From positions 560,828 through 624,827 of the forward strand of contig NZ_BDFO01000001.1 in the NCBI RefSeq assembly GCF_001748245.1: a DNA stretch of 64,000 bases, in the 5' to 3' direction. Under the pieces are notes generated by a model. The model worked only from the letters and a program-made list of their open reading frames with translations, did no database searches and had not been told where the DNA came from. Origin of the DNA: Oligoflexus tunisiensis (GTDB lineage Bacteria > Bdellovibrionota_B > Oligoflexia > Oligoflexales > Oligoflexaceae). Positions 1 to 8,542 of this stretch are shown one piece after another (position 1 is the first letter of the stretch; every line of letters starts with the position of its first letter). The translations under genes were made by a program, and so were the position numbers.

Positions 1-330
1 ATAGATGGCCTTGTTCCCGGCATCAAACTGGAGGATCATGGAAATCTCACCGCGTTTAATTCGAGTCTCAAGCTCACCCAGATCCGCTTCGCGCAGTTTG
101 ATTTGAGGATTCTCCTTCAGAGCCTTGTGCGTGCGCTCGCTCAACTCCGATGGAGCCGCAGGCGACAGCCAGCCCACACCATAGGATTCCGGTCGCGGCT
201 TGGAAAAGGCAAAGCCGAGCACCACCATCCAGAGGATGGGCATGAACATCACCCAGAAAAAGGCGGAAGGCTCCCGGCGGAACTCCCGCCAACGACATTT
301 GACCTGCTGCCAAAGGCTGCGACTAAGCAT
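1..330 (-). CDS. ABC-2 type transporter permease, N-terminal part (cut by window edge)
   Basis: The reverse strand reads from an ATG at 330 to the window edge, giving the first 110 residues. They begin MLSRSLWQQVKCRWREF and continue with one hydrophobic segment (about residues 20-40, FFWVMFMPILWMVVLGFAF), followed by a soluble stretch rich in charged residues. This is the usual start of ABC-2 exporter permeases: a cytoplasmic amphipathic helix, TM1, then a large extracytoplasmic loop. Its start overlaps the last 8 bases of the ATPase gene upstream, so the two are translationally coupled and form one exporter. The substrate cannot be read from the sequence. The C-terminus lies outside the window. 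Confidence 0.85.
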   Translation of the reverse strand, partial: MLSRSLWQQVKCRWREFRREPSAFFWVMFMPILWMVVLGFAFSKPRPESYGVGWLSPAAPSELSERTHKALKENPQIKLREADLGELETRIKRGEISMILQFDAGNKAIY

Positions 331-1255
331 CGCGAATGCTCCTTCCCGTCAGTTTAATAAAGACATCTTCCAGCGTGGAACGGCGCATTTCGAGCTGCGC
401 GAGTTTTAAATTCTGTTGATCCGAGGCCCGACTGAGTTCAGTGATCGTCTGCACGGGATCCCGGGCCACGAGTTCAAAACCATGATCAATGATCACCGCA
501 TCCTTGAGCCAGGGCAGGTGCGGTTCCAATTGCGCACGCACCGGGTTGGGTTCCATTCCCACATAACGGAAGCAGACCACCTGCTCGCCACAGTGGGTTT
601 GAATCAGCTGCGCCGGCGTCCCTTCCGCGATGATGCGACCGTGATCCACCACCGCCACGCGATCGGCGAGTTTTTCCGCTTCGTCCATGTAATGCGTTGT
701 CAGAAGAATGCCGCGATCGCGACCCTTGTGCCTTTGCAAAAGATCCCAAATCATGCGACGGGATTGAGGATCCAGACCCGTGGTCGGTTCATCGAGAAAC
801 AGAAGCCGCGGCTCATTGATGAGACTACATGCCAGATAGGCTCTCTGTTTCTGGCCACCGGAGAGATGCTCGAGCCGGGTATCCGCCTTATCGTTAAGTT
901 CCACCATGGCAATGGCTTCATCAACCTTCAGGCTCTTCTGAAAAAAGCTGGCGAAAAGTTCGAGCGTTTCCTTGACCGTCAATTTCTTATAAAGCTGGGT
1001 TTCCTGGAGCATCACGCCGACGTTTTGCATGATGGCCTGGCGATGGGTGCGCAGCGATTGGCCGAATATCCTGATTTCACCGGCATCAGGTGTCTGCAAA
1101 CCTTCCAGCATCTCAACCGTTGTGGTTTTGCCAGCGCCATTGGGTCCAAGCAAGGCCAGACATTCTCCAGCCTGAACGCTCAGTGTGATATCATCGACAG
1201 CAGTCAGCTTGCCAAACTTCTTGCGCAGGTGCTGTGCGGTGAGAAGGGGTTCCAT
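323..1255 (-). CDS. ABC transporter ATP-binding protein (ABC-2 exporter ATPase)
   Basis: 310 residues. Walker A GPNGAGKT at 37-44, Q-loop Gln near 85, signature LSGGQ at 131-135, Walker B LLFLDE at 151-156 and H-loop His188 are all present, so this is a complete ABC ATPase. The roughly 90 residues after the H-loop resemble the C-terminal extension of DrrA/NatA-type exporters. The ATG at 1255 was chosen over an upstream ATG at 1378 because an AGGGAGA ribosome site lies just before it and homology-like sequence begins there. The longer reading adds 41 residues with no recognisable motif. It powers the permease that overlaps its 3' end; drug, lipid or polysaccharide export are all possible. Confidence 0.93.
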   Translation of the reverse strand: MEPLLTAQHLRKKFGKLTAVDDITLSVQAGECLALLGPNGAGKTTTVEMLEGLQTPDAGEIRIFGQSLRTHRQAIMQNVGVMLQETQLYKKLTVKETLELFASFFQKSLKVDEAIAMVELNDKADTRLEHLSGGQKQRAYLACSLINEPRLLFLDEPTTGLDPQSRRMIWDLLQRHKGRDRGILLTTHYMDEAEKLADRVAVVDHGRIIAEGTPAQLIQTHCGEQVVCFRYVGMEPNPVRAQLEPHLPWLKDAVIIDHGFELVARDPVQTITELSRASDQQNLKLAQLEMRRSTLEDVFIKLTGRSIRDA

Positions 1256-1352
1256 CCACGTCTCCCTGATGTTAAAACGGGGATTGTAATGGGCAGCGCC
1301 TCCGAAAACAAGCGGCAGTACAGAGTCGCATTGGACTTGAAGGAATGAAGCT

Positions 1353-2618
1353 ATGCAAAAACCAGCAGACGTCATCATCGCAGGCGCAGGGCTGGGCGGT
1401 CTTCTGACGCTATGTGAACTGAGTCGGCGCCACCCGACCTGGACTTTCGAACTCGTGGAGCGCGAACCCTGGATCGGCGGTCGCCTGCGGCTTACGTCGC
1501 GCGAACATGGCAGTTGGAGCTGTGGTTTGCATGCGATCGGTGCCGAACTTTTTGATTATGTGCAGAGTGTGCTGCAATCCGAAAACGCGGAAATTTCCGA
1601 GGCTTTTCATCCGCGGCAGGGTTTTGGTGTTCTCGCTGCACAAAAAATTACGACAGCCAAAGGCCCTTCCATTCTGGCCCCGGAAGTTGCCAAAGCCATG
1701 GGCGGCACAGCGGCCACCCGTGACTGGAGCCTGCTGCTGGAGCTGCTCGAAAAGGAAGCGGGCACCGAACAGGAACAGGCGCAGGCCTTCAACCAGGTGT
1801 GGAAAGGCGATAAAAAAAGCGCGACCCTGATCGTGCTCGAACATCTGGCTCATCTGTGGGGCGTGCCGGATCTTTCCCCCGCCTCGGCGCAAATCCTGGC
1901 CGCACGGGCGCTTCAGGCTGCCAAAGGTCAATGGACCGGCCCCTGGGATCGCCTGTTCGAACCTTTGATCACCGACCTGCGTTCGCAGGATCGCCTCATC
2001 ATCCATACCCGCGCCCAGATCATGGCCGCCAAATATGAAGAAAAAACCTGGCAGCTCGCCACCACGGTGGGCGCCGTGACCGGGCAACGTCTGGTCGTGG
2101 CGCAAAGTCCCTGGGAAGCGACGCCCTGGCTGCCCAAGGATCTTTGGCCCAGCCGCCTTCTGAATATCGCGAGCAAGACCAAGCCCGTGAGTCTTGTCAT
2201 TCTGTCGCAACACAGAACCGACAACACGGCTGATTTGCCGCAGACCCTGGTAATTCCGGCCGAGGAGGTGCAGGTGCAGGTCGATGCCCAGCAGATCTGC
2301 TATCAGGCCACCTTGAACTTTGAATTGACCGTGCAGGCCCCGGCTGTCGTGAAAGCCGTGAAACGCCTGAAACGGGCCCGCAAAAAGCTGGAGGCTGTCT
2401 GTCCTGAACTGAAGACGGAGGGCGAACATATTGCCCTTTTGCCGGTCGCCTGGGCGCAGACTGTGGCCCCATCCGAGCAGCGCTGGCTGGAGAAAATGGA
2501 GGGTGCCAATGTTCAACGCAGCCATCTTGGATACTGTGGGGATGCCTATGGGGCCGAGGCTGACAGTGACCGGAATCTGATCGCGTCGGTTCAGGCTGTG
2601 TGTGAAGCCATGAGCTGA
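1353..2618 (+). CDS. FAD-dependent oxidoreductase, amine-oxidase/protoporphyrinogen-oxidase-like fold
   Basis: 421 residues. The N-terminus has a dinucleotide-binding GAGLGG (11-16), an acidic end of strand 2 (VER, 35-37) and the IGGRLR motif (41-46) that marks the FAD amine oxidase/phytoene desaturase superfamily. A C-terminal GD-containing segment (CGDAYG) fits the second FAD contact of that fold. The middle shows no motif that fixes the substrate, so a protoporphyrinogen- or phytoene-type activity cannot be assigned. AAGGA lies 9 bases before the ATG. It is divergent from the ABC exporter genes and 117 bases before folD. Confidence 0.8.
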   Translation: MQKPADVIIAGAGLGGLLTLCELSRRHPTWTFELVEREPWIGGRLRLTSREHGSWSCGLHAIGAELFDYVQSVLQSENAEISEAFHPRQGFGVLAAQKITTAKGPSILAPEVAKAMGGTAATRDWSLLLELLEKEAGTEQEQAQAFNQVWKGDKKSATLIVLEHLAHLWGVPDLSPASAQILAARALQAAKGQWTGPWDRLFEPLITDLRSQDRLIIHTRAQIMAAKYEEKTWQLATTVGAVTGQRLVVAQSPWEATPWLPKDLWPSRLLNIASKTKPVSLVILSQHRTDNTADLPQTLVIPAEEVQVQVDAQQICYQATLNFELTVQAPAVVKAVKRLKRARKKLEAVCPELKTEGEHIALLPVAWAQTVAPSEQRWLEKMEGANVQRSHLGYCGDAYGAEADSDRNLIASVQAVCEAMS

Positions 2619-2735
2619 TTCCCCTTCCGGACGCGGCGATGCGATGACGATCTTGCTTGTCATCAGAGAGGGCATCGCCTATAGTCCCCGCGTTCGAACC
2701 ACCCACGATACAATCTTTCACTTAAGGTGCCTCTC

Positions 2736-3596
2736 ATGACCGCGCACATCATCGATGGCAAAGTGATTGCTCAAAACATCAAGAATCAATTGAAACAAAA
2801 GATCAAAGCATTGCAGGCTGCCGGCCAGCGCCCTCCCTGCCTTGCCGTGATTCTGGTGGGGAACGATCCTGCCAGTGAAGTGTATGTGGGCCACAAGAAA
2901 AAAGCCTGCGCGGAAGTCGGCATTGAAAGTCGATCGGTGACTCTGCCGGCTGATGTCACCCAGGCAACGCTGAGCGAGCATCTGCGTAAACTCAATGCCG
3001 ATCCCGCTGTGGACGGCATTCTTTTGCAGCTGCCACTGCCCAAGCACATGAAAAGCGATGAGGCGATCGACCTGATTTCGCCGGAGAAGGATGTTGACGG
3101 CTTGACTCCTTACAGCCAGGGACTGCTCAACTGGAAACGTCCTGGCCTGACCTCATGCACACCGCTCGGCGTTATGGAGCTCATCTACTCCACAGGGATT
3201 GATGTGAAAGGCAAACGCGCGGTTGTGATCGGTCGCAGCGTGCTCGTCGGTCTGCCGGTGGCCGTCCTTCTCGGCAATGCCGGAGCCACGGTCACAAGCA
3301 TCAATTCGAAAACGGTGAATCCTGCCGAACTTTGCCGCCAGGCTGATATTCTGGTGGTGGCGGCCGGTGTGAAGCATATGGTCACCGGGGATTGGATCAA
3401 GCCCGGTGCGGTGGTCATCGATGTGGGTATTCATCGCGATGGTCAGGGCAAAAAACTGGTCGGCGATGTGCTCTATGAAGATGCCGTAGCCAAGGCCGGC
3501 TGGATCACGCCCGTGCCCGGCGGCGTGGGCCCGATGACCATAGCCAGTCTTTTGAGCAACTGCATGACGGCTTACGAAAGACGCAGCCAGCGTTAA
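2736..3596 (+). CDS. folD: Bifunctional methylenetetrahydrofolate dehydrogenase/cyclohydrolase
   Basis: 286 residues, the normal length for FolD. It interconverts 5,10-methylene-, 5,10-methenyl- and 10-formyl-tetrahydrofolate with NADP in the cytoplasm. Visible family features are Tyr50 and the catalytic Lys54 in YVGHKKKAC, the PLPKHM segment, DVDGLTPYSQG with the folate-binding Asp, CTPLGVMELI, the cofactor loop GRSVLVGLP, and TPVPGGVGPMT near the C-terminus. The ATG at 2736 is preferred to a GTG at 2727, since AAGGTG (2724-2729) is then a correctly spaced ribosome site and the N-terminus matches the family start (MTAHIIDGK). Confidence 0.97.
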   Translation: MTAHIIDGKVIAQNIKNQLKQKIKALQAAGQRPPCLAVILVGNDPASEVYVGHKKKACAEVGIESRSVTLPADVTQATLSEHLRKLNADPAVDGILLQLPLPKHMKSDEAIDLISPEKDVDGLTPYSQGLLNWKRPGLTSCTPLGVMELIYSTGIDVKGKRAVVIGRSVLVGLPVAVLLGNAGATVTSINSKTVNPAELCRQADILVVAAGVKHMVTGDWIKPGAVVIDVGIHRDGQGKKLVGDVLYEDAVAKAGWITPVPGGVGPMTIASLLSNCMTAYERRSQR

Positions 3597-4078
3597 GCCG
3601 CCGTCTGATGCCAGCACAGGACAAAGTGCGGCGCACAGCTGCTAATTTTCTCCGCGTTGCTGGCATCCACCAGGAAATAACGGAAGTCAGGATCAAAGGA
3701 AACAATCGCCAGTGATCCTTCCGCCAGCTGCATCTGCTGCACCTCGGTTACGAGAATTTCACTGATCCTGTTTTCCCGATGAATAAAATAGTAAGGAATT
3801 TCCGCAGCGGATTCGCGCAGGTCACCGGCCACCATGATGTCCATGGCCCGATGGATGCCTTCGCGTTTGCGGCGTTCCTCTTCCAGCAAACGGTTGCGTT
3901 CACGATCGGCTTCCTGCTGACGCCTGTTCCTCTCAGCAATTTCCTTGCTGATCTCATCCTTGATGGCATCCGGCGACAGAAGCTGCTGATGCTGCCGTTT
4001 TTTTGCTTCTTTTTCAGCCTTTTTTGCCTGATTCTTGTCTGCCAAACCGGATTTGAGGAGTTGATCTCTCAAACTCAT
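3593..4078 (-). CDS. DUF2058 (YaiL-like) protein
   Basis: 161 residues starting MSLRDQLLKSGLADKNQ, the signature opening of the DUF2058/YaiL family. A long lysine-, glutamate- and arginine-rich coiled-coil segment (about residues 15-75) follows. The C-terminal third is the compact part of the family (IPYYFIHRENRISEI and onward). Family members are nucleoid- or ribosome-associated proteins of unsettled function. It is tail-to-tail with folD: the two stop codons overlap by 4 bases. Confidence 0.85.
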   Translation of the reverse strand: MSLRDQLLKSGLADKNQAKKAEKEAKKRQHQQLLSPDAIKDEISKEIAERNRRQQEADRERNRLLEEERRKREGIHRAMDIMVAGDLRESAAEIPYYFIHRENRISEILVTEVQQMQLAEGSLAIVSFDPDFRYFLVDASNAEKISSCAPHFVLCWHQTAA

Positions 4079-4113
4079 AACACGCTCCCGGGTAATGCCG
4101 TTCGCGGGTCATG

Positions 4114-5100
4114 CTAGATTTTGGCGAGCACCAAGACAAGTAATTTTTCATGCTGAAGACGCGCCATCTCAAAGCCGAGTGCGGTCGCTTTCTTATGCAG
4201 GAGAAGTTGTCTATGAGTCGGAGAAAACCACAAAAGCCAGGCCATCTGCTCGTTTGTTGTCGCTTTGACACGGTTTTCGCCGAGGATATTGATTTTTCTC
4301 TTCGCCATAAGACGCTTCTGGGCCATGAGTTTGGCGTGTGGATGTCGAATGGATGGATCCGCCACGAGCTGGTTCGCAAAATTGCGAAGCAAAGGAATTT
4401 CGGTTTTGAGAACGGTAAGACCCTGGGCCTTGCGAATGTCCTGAATCCATTGAATGAGCCCGCCGGTTCCTTCCCGATGGTGGGATGTAAAATGCGGAAT
4501 GCGATCGGTTTTCACATTTTGAATCGGAATGAGAGACCAGAGTTCAGGCCCCTGTTTTTTATCCGCGGGATAACACGTAAGTCCAATCGTACCCGGTTTC
4601 AGCAGTTCCGGATGCACGAAGAGTGTTTCCGCCGCCCGGCTTCGCATTTTCTTAATTTGCTTGGGGCGACCTTGACCAGCCTCAGCATAATGCAGAGCCA
4701 CCTTCTCACAGCGCCCCTGCATGATTTTAAGATTCAGCTTTAAACCGTCTGCCGTCCATGTGCTCAGGGCATCGGCCGCTGGTGTGGAAAGTATCCAGGC
4801 CTCATGCGCCGTGCAAAGTCCATAGGCATAGCCGTGATGCTGTTTGGCCAGTGCCTGGTCTTTGGCGATGGTGGCCAGATCCTCGGGAATCAAAGGCTGC
4901 GTGTCATCCGCACTGCGAATCCAGGCGGCATCGAGCTGCGTTTCATAAAGCTGATGTTTCCAAAGCTCACGCGAGGACGGAATGATTTTGCCGCCTTTGC
5001 AAAGAAGCTTCGGGAGTATGGATTGCAGATCAGTACGGAGGCTCTGCGCCGGAAGCCAGCCAGGAGTAAGGGCGATCAGGAGGAGAAGAAATCGGTTCAT
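4114..5100 (-). CDS. Secreted protein with a CAP/SCP-like C-terminal domain
   Basis: 328 residues. The N-terminus is a clear Sec signal peptide (MNRFLLLLIALTPGWLPAQS). The middle is unrecognised. The C-terminal part carries ILGENR, then WFSPTHRQLLL and ALGFEMA. This order resembles the CAP-superfamily core (GEN, then W-x-SP-x-HR-x-x-LL, then a Gly-containing strand); the family's usual second His-Glu pair cannot be assigned confidently. It follows the acyl-CoA dehydrogenase gene on the same strand after 42 bases. Cell-wall or secreted-enzyme roles known for CAP proteins are only a suggestion; assignment to the family is moderate. Confidence 0.5.
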   Translation of the reverse strand: MNRFLLLLIALTPGWLPAQSLRTDLQSILPKLLCKGGKIIPSSRELWKHQLYETQLDAAWIRSADDTQPLIPEDLATIAKDQALAKQHHGYAYGLCTAHEAWILSTPAADALSTWTADGLKLNLKIMQGRCEKVALHYAEAGQGRPKQIKKMRSRAAETLFVHPELLKPGTIGLTCYPADKKQGPELWSLIPIQNVKTDRIPHFTSHHREGTGGLIQWIQDIRKAQGLTVLKTEIPLLRNFANQLVADPSIRHPHAKLMAQKRLMAKRKINILGENRVKATTNEQMAWLLWFSPTHRQLLLHKKATALGFEMARLQHEKLLVLVLAKI

Positions 5101-5142
5101 GGGACCCCCGGTCGTGGGAACCAGGGATCCTGGGATCCTGAT

Positions 5143-6291
5143 TCAGTCGAGGAGTTTAAAGATAGTTTGCAGCTGCATATTTGAAGTGCCTTCGTACAGT
5201 TTACCAATCTTCGCATCCCGATAGAACTTCTCGGCCGGGAATTCCTTGATAAAGCCGTATCCACCATAGACTTCGAGGGCTTTGGACGCCACGCGTTCGG
5301 CGACATCCGACACGAAGTACTTGGCCATGGCCGCTTCCTTCACGAAGGGCAGACCGGCATCCTTCAAGCGGGCCGCGTTATAAACCATGAGGCGTGCGGC
5401 TTCGATTTCCGTGGCCATTTCCGAAATCTGGAACTGGATGCCCTGGAAGTCGGCCAGCTGTTTGCCAAATTGCTCGCGCTCCTTGGAATATTTCAGAGCG
5501 CCATCAAATGCGCCCTGAGCCAGACCCAGCATCTGCGACGCGATACCGATGCGGCCTTCGTTCAGCGTTTCGATGGCGATCTTGTAGCCCTTGCCGTACT
5601 CACCCATCAGGTTTTCCTTGGGGATCTTCACATTGTCGAGCAGCACTTCGCAGGTCGAAGATGCGCGGATGCCGAGCTTCACTTCCTTTTTACCGAGCGC
5701 AAGACCGGGTGTGCCTTTTTCCACGATAAAGGCCGTGATGCCTTTATAACCCTGCTCAGGGTTGGCGTTGGCAAACACGATGAAAATTTCCGCTTCCTTG
5801 GCGTTGGTGATGAAGATTTTTTTACCTTCAAGACGCCAGTGGCTGCCTTCATCATAGGCGCGCGCTTTCATGGCGAAAGCATCGGATCCCGAGTTGGGTT
5901 CGGTGAGACAGTAGCAGCCCACTTTCGAGCTGGCCAGCATGGGGCCATACTTGGCTCGCTGGGCATCGTTCGCATAACGCAGGAAAATATTGTTCACGAG
6001 CGTATTCTGCACGTCGACCAGAACACCAACAGAAGGGTCGACCTTGCTCAGTTCCTCAATGGCCAGGATCGCCATGAAGAAGCTGCCGCCTGCACCACCC
6101 AGTTTTTCCGGCAATTCGATGCCCATCAGACCTGTTTCAAACAGCTGCTTGATCAGGCCAGGGTCCATGGTTTCCGTTTCGTCCATTTGCAGGACTTTGG
6201 GTTTGATCACCTGCTGGGCAAAGCGGGCGATTTCGCCCTGAAACATTTTTTCATCCTCGTTCAGGACGGTCAGAGCCGAGATCTGGGTCAT
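5143..6291 (-). CDS. Acyl-CoA dehydrogenase (short/branched-chain type)
   Basis: 382 residues, full length for the family. It oxidises acyl-CoA to 2-enoyl-CoA with FAD, passing electrons to ETF. Visible features are the FAD/substrate segment CYCLTEPNSGSDAF, FITNAKEAEIF, the region LNEGRIGIASQMLG, and LYEGTSNMQLQ near the C-terminus, where Glu367 aligns with the catalytic base of short-chain acyl-CoA dehydrogenases (Glu368). GGAG precedes the ATG. The chain-length preference is inferred from overall resemblance only. A second acyl-CoA dehydrogenase lies at 21636-22814. Confidence 0.93.
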   Translation of the reverse strand: MTQISALTVLNEDEKMFQGEIARFAQQVIKPKVLQMDETETMDPGLIKQLFETGLMGIELPEKLGGAGGSFFMAILAIEELSKVDPSVGVLVDVQNTLVNNIFLRYANDAQRAKYGPMLASSKVGCYCLTEPNSGSDAFAMKARAYDEGSHWRLEGKKIFITNAKEAEIFIVFANANPEQGYKGITAFIVEKGTPGLALGKKEVKLGIRASSTCEVLLDNVKIPKENLMGEYGKGYKIAIETLNEGRIGIASQMLGLAQGAFDGALKYSKEREQFGKQLADFQGIQFQISEMATEIEAARLMVYNAARLKDAGLPFVKEAAMAKYFVSDVAERVASKALEVYGGYGFIKEFPAEKFYRDAKIGKLYEGTSNMQLQTIFKLLD

Positions 6292-6367
6292 GGCAAAACT
6301 CCGATTCCAGGGTCAACGATCAGTTTTCGTCCCTAGGTTGTAGCGCGGACCGGAGCAATTTTCACCT

Positions 6368-7309
6368 CTAACCTTTGGGATAAGGGGCGTCAGTTCTATC
6401 GAGTGGGTGCTCCAAAAAGGCCGAAACCGTCGCCCGTGAAGCTTTTTTCACACGAAGAACCGAACGATACTGCGGCGAGGGGCCGAGCGTGGAGAGAGTG
6501 GTTTCAATCTCGCATTCCAGGCGTTTCATCTCGGCGAGATTCTGTTGCATTAGACGCAGATCCCGCCGTTTCTGCGAGGTATTGGCGGTCGGATCCTGAC
6601 GCAAAAGGGCGCTGCATTCCTCCATGAGGGTCTGCGAACGCTTGGTGAAGTTGACGGCCAGATGCTGGATTTTTTTCACCTGACCGCGACTATGGCTCAC
6701 ATGAACGGCCAGCGTGCGCAGGAGGCGACTGAAGGCTTCAAAGGTCGGCCGCTGACTCGAGAGGCTGCGCTGGGAGCTGGCAAAACTCTGCGCGGCGAGG
6801 CGATTGCTTTCCTCGAATTGAAAACGCTGATACTGCTGCCGGAGTTCAGTCTCCTGCCGCTTCAGTTCCGCAAGCTCCTCCTGCAGCGTGATCTCGGTCT
6901 GCTCGAGACTCTGTTTTTTCTGCAAAAAGGCCTGAATATCGGCTTCGCTGATATCAAGTCGAAAGGGATTGGTGCGGCCCAGAAGACGACCGCGCAAGAG
7001 GTTGAGCCAGAGGAGTTTGTCGAGGTAATCGGCATAACGCAGCTGAAAGTCCTCGACCCGATCCGCCCATTCCCGTGCCCAAAAAAGAATCGCCCGGGCG
7101 GTGGCCACCACGGGAAGCTCGGTGGCTTCCGCATAGCGGCAATGTTCGATCATCTGTCCCAGCTGCTCGTGCTGCTGTTCGATGCGCTTGAGCTTGCTCA
7201 GAAGTCCCTGCAAACGTATTTGCACCGGACTCGGCGTTATCTGTTCGAGTTGCGCCAGCTCCTGCTCGAAGCGATCCAGGTCGGCGTCCAGGCGTTCCAT
7301 GCTGATCAT
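6368..7309 (-). CDS. Unrecognised coiled-coil protein, second gene of a pair
   Basis: 313 residues with no signal peptide or membrane segment. Most of the protein is predicted coiled coil from heptad-like Leu/Gln/Glu/Arg patterns (roughly residues 5-60, 120-180 and 215-285). I do not recognise the family. Its ATG overlaps the stop of the preceding gene in an ATGA arrangement, so it is translationally coupled to the other coiled-coil protein. An alternative start is the Met three codons later. The pair may form a hetero-oligomer; this is inference from coupling alone. Confidence 0.7.
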   Translation of the reverse strand: MISMERLDADLDRFEQELAQLEQITPSPVQIRLQGLLSKLKRIEQQHEQLGQMIEHCRYAEATELPVVATARAILFWAREWADRVEDFQLRYADYLDKLLWLNLLRGRLLGRTNPFRLDISEADIQAFLQKKQSLEQTEITLQEELAELKRQETELRQQYQRFQFEESNRLAAQSFASSQRSLSSQRPTFEAFSRLLRTLAVHVSHSRGQVKKIQHLAVNFTKRSQTLMEECSALLRQDPTANTSQKRRDLRLMQQNLAEMKRLECEIETTLSTLGPSPQYRSVLRVKKASRATVSAFLEHPLDRTDAPYPKG

Positions 7310-8154
7310 GGGGTGTCCTCCACGGACGGCAGGTCGGGGGTGCGGCTCAGATATTTTTCCAGATATTTGCGAGCCAGCGCGAGCCGGGATTTGGAGCGAT
7401 GCAAATCCTCAAGGCCCAGGCCGTCGATTTTTTGCGCGGCCATCCGCAAATCCTCGGCAAGGGGAGCGGGTGGTGTTTTGCTCTGCAAAAGACGCCGTGC
7501 GGCCTGTTTCAGCCAGGCTTCCATGCGCTGAATTTTGGTTTGAGAAACATGAACCTTTTGCTGAAGACTCGCCACGGAATCGGTCAGGCGCACGATCTTT
7601 TCGAAGGCGAGGCGCGTATCACCGGCCTCCTGATACTGGTCCCGATAGAGCAGCATCCGGTCGGCAAAATTATCCCAGTTCTGCAGCTGCCTGATGCGAT
7701 GCGGTTCCAGCGTCTGCCGCTCCTGATCAAGGTCGCTCAGATAGCGCCGAATCTTGGTCAAACGCAGCTTCATGCGCCAGGACCCTTTGCCGGCGGCGGC
7801 CGCTTCACCCACCCAGCGATTGACTTTGGCGAGCTGCTCGCAGAGATGCTGGCTGATCCTGAGTTGCGCTTCGAGATATTGATCACAGAGGATATGTTCG
7901 TCGCCGGTACAGATATCGAGCGGCGGCAGCTGGAAGGTTTTTCCCTGCTCAAGAATGGTGGGAGCTTCCATACGCAAACGCACCAGCTCAAGACGTTGAC
8001 GCAGATCGTGAAGTCTCTTGCGTCGTCTTTGCCAATCCTTGTCCTGCGCGCCCGGCGACTCCAGGAGAACTTCCCAGGAGTCGAGCTTATGAAACAGGCG
8101 TCGCAAGCGCTCAGCGTCGGATGCTGCGCTTGTATGAGGCCTGAACCCTGCCAT
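7306..8154 (-). CDS. Unrecognised coiled-coil protein, first gene of a pair
   Basis: 282 residues, soluble, rich in Arg, Leu and Gln with long coiled-coil runs and scattered tryptophans (DSWEVLL, QNWDNF, EAWLKQ). No family recognised. The ATG at 8154 was chosen because GGAG lies 6 bases upstream. A TTG at 8166 would add only four residues. The first 13 coding bases, start codon, ribosome site and about 100 bases of upstream DNA are duplicated on the far side of hipBA at 10125-10242. The present 5' end of this gene may therefore have been supplied by that insertion. Confidence 0.7.
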   Translation of the reverse strand: MAGFRPHTSAASDAERLRRLFHKLDSWEVLLESPGAQDKDWQRRRKRLHDLRQRLELVRLRMEAPTILEQGKTFQLPPLDICTGDEHILCDQYLEAQLRISQHLCEQLAKVNRWVGEAAAAGKGSWRMKLRLTKIRRYLSDLDQERQTLEPHRIRQLQNWDNFADRMLLYRDQYQEAGDTRLAFEKIVRLTDSVASLQQKVHVSQTKIQRMEAWLKQAARRLLQSKTPPAPLAEDLRMAAQKIDGLGLEDLHRSKSRLALARKYLEKYLSRTPDLPSVEDTP

Positions 8155-8259
8155 GAAGGACTCCAAACTAAAGCAAAGCAGTAGCCTCGATCATTGGGCT
8201 CTGCTCTAGGATTGTCTCATGCTGTCCCAAGTCATGTCCACGTTCTGAGCCACAATGCC
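8142..8259. repeat. 118-bp direct repeat, copy 1 (left of hipBA)
   Basis: Aligns without gaps to 10125-10242; I count about 22 mismatches (roughly 81 percent identity). The best conserved blocks are TGAACCCTGCCATGAAGGAC, ATTGGGCTCTGCTC, AGGATTGTCTCATG and AGTCATGTCCA. On the minus strand the repeat contains the leader, ribosome site, ATG and first four codons of the coiled-coil gene at 7306-8154. The repeat ends 13 bases inside the coding sequence. Confidence 0.85.
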
Positions 8260-8345
8260 GTTGCTAAGAAATTTGCGGATGCACGCAGTTCAGTCTTGGC
8301 TTGAAAGGCTGAGGAGGGATAGTGGGTTAATCCTGGTTGCAATTT

Positions 8346-8518
8346 TAATCAGATCAGATCAATTTAGATGGAAAACTCGAGAATAAAGCGCCAAATTTGA
8401 TCAAATCCTACCAATTTATGCCGGAAAATAATCTGATCTGATCAAATCAAGTCGATTTTTTGAAACGATTAGGCAATAATAATCTTATCTGATCAAAAAA
8501 GAGATAAATTGATCAGAT
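8346..8518. promoter_or_regulatory. AT-rich hipBA control region with repeated GATCAGAT-type operators
   Basis: The stretch between repeat copy 1 and hipB is strongly AT-rich. It holds three clusters of the same word. Around 8346-8366 it reads ATCAGATCAGATCAA. Around 8429-8448 it reads AATCTGATCTGATCAAAT, which is nearly the inverse of the first. At 8487-8518 a perfect 10-bp inverted repeat ATCTGATCAA / TTGATCAGAT is separated by 12 bases, ending just upstream of the hipB start. Such multi-site palindromic arrays are how HipB-type antitoxins autorepress. The actual binding by this HipB is inferred. Confidence 0.7.
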
Positions 8519-8542
8519 GTGATGCATTGGAGATATAAGTCT

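Noticed and set aside
416..1348. Long open frame (310 codons) antisense to the ABC ATPase
   Set aside because: It mirrors the real gene, shows no protein-like motif, and the opposite strand has complete ABC signature motifs. The same reasoning removed other long antisense frames, such as 1410-2675, 13121-14311, 45414-46955, 55941-57377, 58281-59720 and 61371-62609.
2680..2710. GTTCGAA motif suggesting a tRNA T-arm
   Set aside because: The flanking bases do not pair as a T-stem and no acceptor or anticodon stem can be drawn. No tRNA was recognised anywhere in the window.
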